A stretch of DNA of 39,921 nucleotides, taken from assembly GCA_945870105.1 (NCBI GenBank), contig CAMBRL010000016.1, positions 1 to 39,921 on the forward strand. Reading direction: 5' to 3'. Below the pieces are notes generated by a model. The model was given only the letters and a program-made list of their open reading frames with translations, did not search any database and had not been told where the DNA came from. Positions 34,204 to 39,921 of the stretch are shown here, one piece after another. The stretch comes from Chitinophaga pinensis. GTDB lineage: Bacteria; Bacteroidota; Bacteroidia; SXHM01. The position numbers were made by a program, and so were the translations under genes. Numbering within the stretch: position 1 is the stretch's first letter; every line of letters starts with the position of its first letter.

Positions 34204-34968
34204 TTATTTTTTCGTTACAACCATTCTTTTTGTGAGTATGGTTGATGAATTACGAAGTGTATAAATGTAAATTCCATCTGCAAAAGAAGCAGTTGAAATG
34301 AACTCTTCGTTTGAACCTTTTTCTGCATCAATTGATTTTTTGAAAACAACCTGACCTAATGAATTATAAATATTCAAATCCATTCTTTCAGCCAAAGGTG
34401 AAGTAAAACTAATACGCGTTTCCTCCGAAGATGGGTTAGGAATATTTTGTCCCAATTCAAATTTTTCAGCAGCGTTTGTTGAAACACCAACAGTTCCGTC
34501 AGTATCAATTATAATTTTGTAGCCATTAAGGGTAGCTGCTTGAGAAAAAGGCAAAGCACCATTAATCAATAGGTTTCCAGTAACATTAACTACAAGTGGA
34601 TATGTTCCTTCCATACCTGCAGTAGGATTTCCTGTAGCATTCAGGCAAGAAGATTGACCTCCGGGAAAAACACCATTTGAAGGATTGGTAGTATAAGCAA
34701 AACCCGATGGCATTCCGGTAATATTATTTAGCGTGTAGTTAACAATTGTGTTATTAAAGCCTTGCGCAAATGTATCTGTTGCAACATAAAACTGAATGTC
34801 TGTGCTGTAAGGTTGTCCTACAGTAGCATGCGGCAGATTGACAATGGTGTCAGGAACAATGTCACCGTGCGAGCCGCCATTAGGCAGATTGGGTGTGCAA
34901 CTTTGGGCATTACTATTTGAGCAAACAAACGTAAGTCCAACAGTAAAAAGAAGTAATAGTTTTTTCAT
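34204..34968 (-). CDS. Secreted protein with T9SS type A sorting domain, unknown function
   Basis: This 254-residue protein begins MKKLLLLFTVGLTFVCSNSNAQ, a signal peptide. The middle part (about residues 22-165; VNLPHATVGQPYSTDIQFYVATD and ITGMPSGFAYTTNPSNGVFPGG) has the look of an immunoglobulin-like putative-Ig/cadherin-type fold seen in Bacteroidota surface proteins. The end (FELGQNIPNPSSEETRISF, LNIYNSLGQVVFKK, DGIYIYTL, TKRMVVTKK) is a T9SS type A sorting domain. Two Cys (CTPNLPNGG and SSCLNATG) may bridge. It has the best promoter in the window and its own terminator, so it is likely expressed strongly on its own. I do not assign a function. Confidence 0.85.
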   Translation of the reverse strand: MKKLLLLFTVGLTFVCSNSNAQSCTPNLPNGGSHGDIVPDTIVNLPHATVGQPYSTDIQFYVATDTFAQGFNNTIVNYTLNNITGMPSGFAYTTNPSNGVFPGGQSSCLNATGNPTAGMEGTYPLVVNVTGNLLINGALPFSQAATLNGYKIIIDTDGTVGVSTNAAEKFELGQNIPNPSSEETRISFTSPLAERMDLNIYNSLGQVVFKKSIDAEKGSNEEFISTASFADGIYIYTLRNSSTILTKRMVVTKK

Positions 34969-35009
34969 GTTTTTGTTTTTTGTGGTTTGATTGATTGTTA
35001 ATTATCAAG

Positions 35010-35040
35010 CAAATATAATCGATGAACTGTGATAATCAAA
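35010..35040 (-). promoter_or_regulatory. Bacteroidota sigma-A promoter of the 254-residue T9SS protein gene
   Basis: On the minus strand TTTG (35037-35040), exactly 19 bases, then TATATTTG (35010-35017) matches the consensus TTTG-N19-TAnnTTTG in full. Transcription should begin near 35004, giving a leader of about 36 bases that is A-rich before the ATG at 34968. Confidence 0.78.
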
Positions 35041-35053
35041 TTAATAGGATGAA

Positions 35054-35512
35054 TTATGGTTTTTCAATCCTCAATCCAACATCCATAACACCTGATAATT
35101 GCCCAACCCGCATAGCCTGTTCGTATTCAAAAATATATGTTCCGCTTTGCGAAAAACGTACATTTCTTTTAAAGAGAATTCGTGCATCCCATAAATCACC
35201 TAGCCCTTTCCCAAACCATTTTCCTTTGTCATCGGCAAGCATACATTCAACAGTATCACGCGTTATTTTTCCATTTGGGAAAGTGGTGTTGATGAACAGG
35301 AAAAGATTGCTGTAAGGATAAAATCCTGCATGGCGAATATTTATTAAAACATTATTTCCAGAAGTGGTATCGGTAATACTTACTTCAAATTTTACCTTTT
35401 CTGAGGCATCCCAAACATTGTCTGGAATTTCAATATTTTTTTCAAAAATTCTTTTCGAATCACAAGAAGAAAATACCAATAGTAAACTCAATCCAAGGAA
35501 AATCCTATTCAT
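35054..35512 (-). CDS. gldH: Gliding motility lipoprotein GldH
   Basis: This 152-residue lipoprotein has a signal MNRIFLGLSLLLVFSSC with Cys17 lipidated, then the GldH pattern: DSKRIFEKNIEIPDNVWDA, KVKFEVSITDT, NIRHAGFYPYSNLFLFI, GKWFGKGLGDLWDARILFK and EQAMRVGQLSGVMDVGLRI. In Flavobacterium johnsoniae GldH is needed for gliding and associated chitin use. Its ATG lies one base after the ricT stop, so the two are translationally linked. The frame continues upstream through ricT but without coding sense. The order holB-ricT-gldH is common in Bacteroidota. Confidence 0.92.
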   Translation of the reverse strand: MNRIFLGLSLLLVFSSCDSKRIFEKNIEIPDNVWDASEKVKFEVSITDTTSGNNVLINIRHAGFYPYSNLFLFINTTFPNGKITRDTVECMLADDKGKWFGKGLGDLWDARILFKRNVRFSQSGTYIFEYEQAMRVGQLSGVMDVGLRIEKP

Positions 35513-35513
35513 T

Positions 35514-36809
35514 TTACTGAGGCTTATTCTGTTCTCCTTTTGGTGGATTGGGGCGAGGTGGTCTGTTGCTTCTTCTTTGCTGTTGCGGGCGCTGTTGCTG
35601 CGGTTTTTGTTGAGAAGGAGCTTTTTGTTCTCCTTGTTGCTGGGCATTAACCGGAGCAGGATTGCTTTTTTTCTTTTTGTTTTTCCAGTTTTTGTTATTG
35701 CTGCGTTTGCTTTTGTCCCTATCAAAACGGGTAAGACTGTCTTGACCTACTACATTCTCATAATCAGGCTTTTTCTCTTCCTGTAAAACAGCTTGTTTTA
35801 CAGGCATAATATCAGCCTTGATTCCCTGTTTATTCAGTTCCTGAAACTCTTTTACTTTCTCAATGCTTAGCGGAATAAATGTGTCTCTTTCATCGGGCAA
35901 CGAATACCAGATTACTCTTCTGAAAATATCGGTTTTCTGATGCATCGCATAACCGCGATTGGTTTCCAACCTTAGTTTAGTATCAGGAAAATCTTTTATT
36001 GCATCCATGTAGCTGTCCAATTCATAATTCAAACAGCACTTGAGTTTGCCGCATTGTCCGGCTAATTTTTGAGGGTTCAGTGAAAGCTGCTGGTACCTTG
36101 CTGCACTGGTTGAAACCGTTCTGAAATCGGTAAGCCATGTAGAGCAACATAATTCTCTTCCGCATGAACCAATTCCTCCCAAACGGCTGGCTTCCTGTCT
36201 TGCCCCAATCTGGCGCATTTCAACACGAATGCGGAATTCATCTGCCAATCGTTTTATTAATTCGCGAAAATCTACACGGTCGTCAGCGGTGTAATAAAAA
36301 ATAGCTTTTGTCTTATCGCCCTGAAATTCCACATCGCTCAGTTTCATTTTCAACCCAAGTGCTGTTGCAATAACACGCGCTTTGTACATGGTGTCTTTCT
36401 CCTGCGCCATGGCTGCCTTCCATTTGTCAACATCGTTGTTGTTGGCTTTGCGGTAAATCTTTTTTACTTCGTCTTTTTCAGGGTCAAATTTTTTCTTCCG
36501 CATTTGTAAACGCACCAACTCGCCTGTGATGGAAACCGAGCCAATATCATGTCCTGGCGAAGCCTCTACGGCTACTATTTCGCCTACATTCAGTTGAAGT
36601 TTCGTTTCGTTTTTATAAAATTCTTTGCGACTGTTTTTAAAACGTATTTCCACAAAGGGAAATGGCTCCTGCCCCGAAGGCAATTGCATGTTTGAAAGCC
36701 AATCAAAAACGTTGAGTTTATTACAACCGCCTGTGCCGCAACTGCCGTTATTATTGCACCCACCCGGTGTTCCGCTTCCTCTGCCGGTGCTACATCCGCT
36801 ACATCCCAT
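35514..36809 (-). CDS. ricT: RicT/YaaT-like PSP1-domain protein
   Basis: This 431-residue protein has a PSP1 domain (about residues 50-290) with the cysteine motifs GGIGSCGRELCCSTW (Cys216, 221, 222) and GQCGKLKCCLNYE (Cys253, 258, 259). In Bacillus subtilis RicT these bind an iron-sulfur cluster within the RicA-RicF-RicT complex that assists RNase Y in mRNA maturation. The Bacteroidota form differs by an extra Gly/Cys-rich N-terminus (Cys3, 6, 18, 24, 29) and a long C-terminal tail rich in Lys, Gln and Pro (about 345-431), likely disordered and RNA-binding. It is followed after one base by gldH. Confidence 0.9.
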   Translation of the reverse strand: MGCSGCSTGRGSGTPGGCNNNGSCGTGGCNKLNVFDWLSNMQLPSGQEPFPFVEIRFKNSRKEFYKNETKLQLNVGEIVAVEASPGHDIGSVSITGELVRLQMRKKKFDPEKDEVKKIYRKANNNDVDKWKAAMAQEKDTMYKARVIATALGLKMKLSDVEFQGDKTKAIFYYTADDRVDFRELIKRLADEFRIRVEMRQIGARQEASRLGGIGSCGRELCCSTWLTDFRTVSTSAARYQQLSLNPQKLAGQCGKLKCCLNYELDSYMDAIKDFPDTKLRLETNRGYAMHQKTDIFRRVIWYSLPDERDTFIPLSIEKVKEFQELNKQGIKADIMPVKQAVLQEEKKPDYENVVGQDSLTRFDRDKSKRSNNKNWKNKKKKSNPAPVNAQQQGEQKAPSQQKPQQQRPQQQRRSNRPPRPNPPKGEQNKPQ

Positions 36810-36863
36810 CTTCTTCGTTGATTCTTATAAGTTAATTGTTCAGGAATGCCCTGAAATGAAACG

Positions 36864-36871
36864 CAAATGTA
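36864..36871 (-). promoter_or_regulatory. Candidate internal promoter of ricT-gldH
   Basis: On the minus strand TACATTTG fits TAnnTTTG, with TTTC 18 bases upstream as an approximate -33 box that lies in the end of holB. It is 55 bases before the ricT ATG in the only sizeable gap of this operon, so ricT and gldH can probably be transcribed apart from holB. Confidence 0.4.
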
Positions 36872-36876
36872 ACTTT

Positions 36877-38031
36877 TTATGCTTTAACTGAAACTTGCTG
36901 ACTTGCACGCAGAAATACCCCTAATTTTAGCGAAAGGTCAAAGAAAAGCAGTTTAGGATAAGCATTACGCTCAATATGATAAGAGGCAGTATCCAATTCG
37001 GCAGTAATTTCCATAATGTTGTTGCCGTTTACAAACGTTGAGAATTTCAGGAAAAAGCTTCGTTCGTTATCCGTCATTCTTGCCAGTTCAGGAGTAGAAT
37101 AGGTTTGCATCAATGCTTTACGAAACATGTTCTGACAAAACGCTAAAAATGCTTTTTGCTTTTCCCTGCCTTCATCGGTTGATGCCAGTTTCTCAGACCA
37201 GCTCAGCATTTCGGGAATATTGTTTTTGTAACACGCCAGCATCCAGTCTCGGAAGCGTTGTGTGTTATCTGTTGAATCATCGCCTTCCGCTGCCATCTTC
37301 ATTGCTGTGCCAAAGTTTCCATCTGCAAGGTGCGTAATCCTTAAAGCATTTTCGGGTGAAAGATTAAACTTCTCCACCAATGCTTTTTGCATGGAAGCAT
37401 CGTCAATCTTTTTGATTTTTACCATTTGTGTGCGCGAAAGAATGGTGGCAAGCATCAGGTCGGTATTCTCTGCAACCATAATGAACAGTGTTCTTTCGGG
37501 CGGCTCTTCAATCATTTTCAGAATCTTGTTGGCAGCCTGCACATTCATTTTCTCAGGCTTCCAGATAATTATAATCCGGTATTCGCCTTCATATGCTTTG
37601 AAAGAAAGTTTGCGCAGAATGCTGGCACTTTCACCTACATAAATCTGCGCCTGTTTATTTTCAATTCCTGCGTTGTCAAGAAATTCGTCCAATTCTAAGT
37701 ATGGATTTTGCGTTAATGCCTCACGCATATCGGCAATCAAATCATCGCTTATGGTTTCGCGTCCGTCTTTAATTTTATAAACCGGAAAAACAAAATGAAA
37801 ATCAGGATGCGCAATCTTCTGCATTTTCAGGCACGAAGAACATTCACCGCAGGAATCATGTCCACCTTTATTGCTGCAAAAAATGTATTGAGCATATGCA
37901 AAAGCAAGCGCCAGATTTCCGCTGCCCGCAGGACCAAGCAGCAGTTGGGCGTGACTGATACGGTTATCTCTCACCGTTTGTATCAAGCGCTTTTTTATGT
38001 CTTCTTGTCCTACAATTTCTTTGAATAGCAT
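36877..38031 (-). CDS. holB: DNA polymerase III delta-prime subunit
   Basis: This 384-residue AAA+ protein is the delta-prime subunit of the clamp loader. N-terminal GPAGSGNLALAFAYAQ (about residues 34-49) is a degraded P-loop lacking the Lys, as in delta-prime, which does not hydrolyse ATP. A zinc-binding cluster C-x8-C-x2-C-x2-C follows (CSNKGGHDSCGECSSC). KMIEEPPERTLFIM and ILSRTQMVKI form sensor 1 and the SRC-like finger (here SRT). It begins directly after the TAG of the Rieske gene with no gap. It is typically linked with ricT and gldH in Bacteroidota. Confidence 0.92.
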   Translation of the reverse strand: MLFKEIVGQEDIKKRLIQTVRDNRISHAQLLLGPAGSGNLALAFAYAQYIFCSNKGGHDSCGECSSCLKMQKIAHPDFHFVFPVYKIKDGRETISDDLIADMREALTQNPYLELDEFLDNAGIENKQAQIYVGESASILRKLSFKAYEGEYRIIIIWKPEKMNVQAANKILKMIEEPPERTLFIMVAENTDLMLATILSRTQMVKIKKIDDASMQKALVEKFNLSPENALRITHLADGNFGTAMKMAAEGDDSTDNTQRFRDWMLACYKNNIPEMLSWSEKLASTDEGREKQKAFLAFCQNMFRKALMQTYSTPELARMTDNERSFFLKFSTFVNGNNIMEITAELDTASYHIERNAYPKLLFFDLSLKLGVFLRASQQVSVKA

Positions 38032-39081
38032 CTAATTTTCAGCTAAATGATTTTCCGAATAAAACTGTCTTGCCCACTGTCTGTATCTTCCTATTGGTCC
38101 GTCACCTTTTGCCAGTGCAGGTTGTGTTACATACACTTTGTTTTCCCATATCTTGAAGTCCTGAGAAACATCATGCGCATAAGCACGGAAAGAGATTTTT
38201 GGTAAGAATTTATTAATGACTGATTTTGGAATAATGCTCAACAACGGATTTATTTTCCCCGGATTCTCAACATGCTTCATGCACAAACCAATTCGCAGCA
38301 AAATTTTTTCTCCGTCAATTGGTGTGGGCTGCACAAAATTGCGATACTGTAAACCGTATTCAGGAACGCTGACTTCAACATAAGAATAGCCTAAGCCATA
38401 AGCATGTCCGTGAAATTCTGCGCGAAGAAGATGTTTAGGATTTCCAAAGAAATCTGCTTTGCGGTGCATGGCATATTTTGCGTTGAGGTAATGTTTGTCA
38501 AGTTCTAACTCCGTAAGCATTTCTACTTTATTGTAGCCATGAACAATGGAAAGATGTCCTAAGTCAACGCTATTTTCTGTAGTTTCCTGCGGATGGCTTT
38601 TCAGTTCCCATTCGGTTGTAATTACCGGTGTCCAACCTTCAAAATCAATTGCGGGAACTTCCCACTCAGGAGCCTTGTCTTCGCTGTGAAACCATACCAA
38701 AATAAAACCATTTTTTTCCTGTAAGTGCCATGAACGCAACACCGCTTTTGGCGGTGGTTTTGTTCCGTAGCCGGTGGAAGTGCATGTGCCTTTTACATCA
38801 AAACAAAAATCATGAAAGGGGCATTTTATTGTTTCGCCCTGCACGGTTCCTCCATGTGCGAAATGGGCGCCCATATGCGGACAATAGGCATCAACTGCCG
38901 CAGGAACCCCTGCTTCGGTGCGGAATAAAACAATATCGTGTCCGCAGAATTTTTTTGAAATTAGTTGTCCTTTTTTTAGTTGTGCGGAAGAACATGCAGC
39001 ATACCAACCATTTGGGAATGGTGGCAGTTCGTTATAACCAGTTTGCTTTTTTTCTGCTGCAACAGTTTGTGTTTCTAACAT
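38032..39081 (-). CDS. Rieske non-heme iron oxygenase, Neverland/DAF-36-like
   Basis: This 349-residue protein has a Rieske [2Fe-2S] domain with ligands Cys67, His69 (YCPHMGAHF) and Cys87, His90 (KCPFHDF), then a catalytic domain with the mononuclear iron motif Asn170-x2-Asp173-x2-His176-x4-His181 in TTENSVDLGHLSIVHGY. Pattern and C-terminal motif (DFKIWENKVYVTQPALAKGDGPIGRYRQWARQFY) resemble the cholesterol 7-desaturases (Neverland, DAF-36) and KshA steroid hydroxylases more than ring dioxygenases. No reductase gene is visible. It lies directly before holB and after a histidine kinase gene, with a candidate promoter and a perfect inverted repeat between. Confidence 0.85.
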   Translation of the reverse strand: MLETQTVAAEKKQTGYNELPPFPNGWYAACSSAQLKKGQLISKKFCGHDIVLFRTEAGVPAAVDAYCPHMGAHFAHGGTVQGETIKCPFHDFCFDVKGTCTSTGYGTKPPPKAVLRSWHLQEKNGFILVWFHSEDKAPEWEVPAIDFEGWTPVITTEWELKSHPQETTENSVDLGHLSIVHGYNKVEMLTELELDKHYLNAKYAMHRKADFFGNPKHLLRAEFHGHAYGLGYSYVEVSVPEYGLQYRNFVQPTPIDGEKILLRIGLCMKHVENPGKINPLLSIIPKSVINKFLPKISFRAYAHDVSQDFKIWENKVYVTQPALAKGDGPIGRYRQWARQFYSENHLAEN

Positions 39082-39104
39082 GAAATTATGAATTGTAATT
39101 GCTG

Positions 39105-39112
39105 CAAATTTA
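39105..39112 (-). promoter_or_regulatory. Candidate -7 box for the Rieske oxygenase gene
   Basis: On the minus strand TAAATTTG fits TAnnTTTG, 24 bases before the ATG. ATTG lies 16 bases upstream as an approximate -33 box and falls inside the adjacent inverted repeat. Confidence 0.4.
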
Positions 39113-39116
39113 AGGG

Positions 39117-39133
39117 AATTGCTTTAAGCAATT
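39117..39133. promoter_or_regulatory. Perfect inverted repeat overlapping the Rieske gene promoter
   Basis: AATTGCTTTAAGCAATT has perfect 8-base arms around a single T. It starts one base after the histidine kinase stop and covers the presumed -33 region of the Rieske gene. It could be an operator. There is no following T-run on the minus strand that would make it a strong terminator. Confidence 0.55.
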
Positions 39134-39134
39134 G

Positions 39135-39921
39135 TTAATTTTCGGAAGGAATAAGCGGCAACGAAACAAAAAACACAGTGCCTTCATTCACAGCAGTTTC
39201 AAACCGGATTGAACCACCGCTGTTTTCAATAATGTTTTTCACCATTGCCAGTCCAAGCCCCATTCCTGTGCTTTTGGTAGTGAAGTTAGGTGTGAAAATT
39301 TTGTCTTTCATTTCTTCGCTGATACCTGTTCCGTTATCCTGAATTTTTATTACAACAGTGTTGTCGGCTTTTTTAAGAGTAATCAGAATTTTGCCTTCAC
39401 GAGTTTCAGGTACAGACTGAATGGCATTTTTAATCAGGTTGTTAAAAACACGTTGCAATTGCTCGCGGTCGACAAGAACAAAGAGATTAGCATCAGAAGA
39501 ATTAAATTCAATCTTGCAATTTTCCGTTTCGTTGTATAGCGCAACAACATTGGCTATTGCATCTTCAATATTTATTTTTTCGTTGTTGGCTTTCGGCATT
39601 TTGGCAAAGTTCGAAAACTCAGAAGCAATGTGTGCGAGTGTATCAATCTGCTCGATCATTGTCTGTGTCATGCGCTCAATGTTTTTATCCCAGCCCGGGC
39701 GTTGTTCTTTGTAGGAATGCTGCAAATGCTGCACACTCAGTTTCATGGGTGTTAGCGGGTTTTTGATTTCGTGCGCCACTTGTTTTGCCATTTCGCGCCA
39801 AGCTGATTCACGTTCAGATTTTGCAAGTGTTTCAGCGCTTTCGCCCAACTTCTGTATCATGTTGTTATATTCTTTAACAAGTCGCCCGATTTCATCATCG
39901 CTGTTCCATTCAATCGGTTTG
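39135..39921 (-). CDS. NtrY-like sensor histidine kinase, C-terminal half (runs off the window)
   Basis: The reading frame is open to the window edge (KPIEWNSDDEIGRLVKEYNNMIQKL at the edge is the end of a HAMP domain). After it come the dimerisation/H box MAKQVAHEIKNPLTPMKLSVQHL with the phospho-acceptor His, and the ATP-binding HATPase domain with N box NNLIKNAIQS, G1 DNGTGI and G2 GMGLGLAMVKNII. Proline after the H box (NPLTP) is characteristic of NtrY-type kinases, which pair with NtrX-type regulators. No such regulator is present in the window. The N-terminal sensor part and start lie outside. Confidence 0.9.
   Translation of the reverse strand, partial: KPIEWNSDDEIGRLVKEYNNMIQKLGESAETLAKSERESAWREMAKQVAHEIKNPLTPMKLSVQHLQHSYKEQRPGWDKNIERMTQTMIEQIDTLAHIASEFSNFAKMPKANNEKINIEDAIANVVALYNETENCKIEFNSSDANLFVLVDREQLQRVFNNLIKNAIQSVPETREGKILITLKKADNTVVIKIQDNGTGISEEMKDKIFTPNFTTKSTGMGLGLAMVKNIIENSGGSIRFETAVNEGTVFFVSLPLIPSEN

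Noticed and set aside
35513-35725. Upstream extension of gldH
   Set aside because: It is an out-of-frame reading of the low-complexity tail of ricT; the lipoprotein signal starts at 35510-35512.
1-39921. tRNA, rRNA, riboswitch or insertion sequence
   Set aside because: No cloverleaf-like stretch, transposase or terminal inverted repeats with target duplications could be recognised by eye; a covariance-model scan was not possible.

Overview
The window is a stretch of an environmental Bacteroidota chromosome, most likely a gliding or surface-motile relative of Cytophaga, Flavobacterium or Chitinophaga. The evidence is the conserved purH-mreBCD-mrdA order, a GldH lipoprotein, three proteins with type IX secretion (T9SS) sorting domains plus a PorP/SprF-type protein, a long three-domain IspG, an extended RicT, and promoter boxes of the Bacteroidota form TTTG-N(17-23)-TAnnTTTG. 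The DNA is AT-rich and densely packed. I see no tRNA or rRNA, CRISPR array, IS element or prophage, and no gene-free stretch longer than 300 bases.

Layout. 1-4052 (minus strand): purH, mreB, mreC, mreD and the start of mrdA, a cell-shape operon. 4084-6914: a MacB-type ABC permease, a hotdog thioesterase, a lipoprotein made of 16-residue repeats, and a 62-residue membrane protein. 6920-9908 (minus): ispG and a porP/sprF-like gene. 10006-19314 (minus): one gene for a roughly 3,100-residue surface protein made almost entirely of 37 SprB-type repeats and ending in a gliding-associated sorting domain. 19568-24243 (minus): a TPR protein, a sugar nucleotidyltransferase, dut and a lipid-linked glycan flippase. 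24310-26052 (minus): a GT9 glycosyltransferase and a LytTR response regulator. 26217-31734 (plus): two membrane receptors that both end in a SpoIIE/PP2C phosphatase, one with a double 7-bladed propeller sensor and one with a TPR sensor. 31731-34968 (minus): a GDPD-like esterase and two T9SS cargo proteins. 35054-39921 (minus): gldH, ricT, holB, a Rieske oxygenase and the C-terminal half of an NtrY-like histidine kinase.

How it fits together. The giant SprB-repeat gene followed directly by a PorP/SprF gene has the sprB-sprF layout known from Flavobacterium johnsoniae, where SprF is needed to export the SprB adhesin through the T9SS. GldH supports gliding. The flippase, nucleotidyltransferase and GT9 enzymes suggest surface glycan assembly. 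The LytTR regulator diverges from the two SpoIIE receptors and may form a sensory module with them.

The most notable signals are inside the giant gene. Units 4-9 and 10-15 form a six-unit super-repeat of exactly 454 residues per block. A second pair of cysteines is gained or lost together from unit to unit, which implies an extra disulfide in the half nearer the cell. Other points of interest are the strictly 16-residue-periodic lipoprotein, the paired SpoIIE receptors, a Neverland/DAF-36-like Rieske oxygenase, and several short palindromic repeats, one of them encoding part of a signal peptide.
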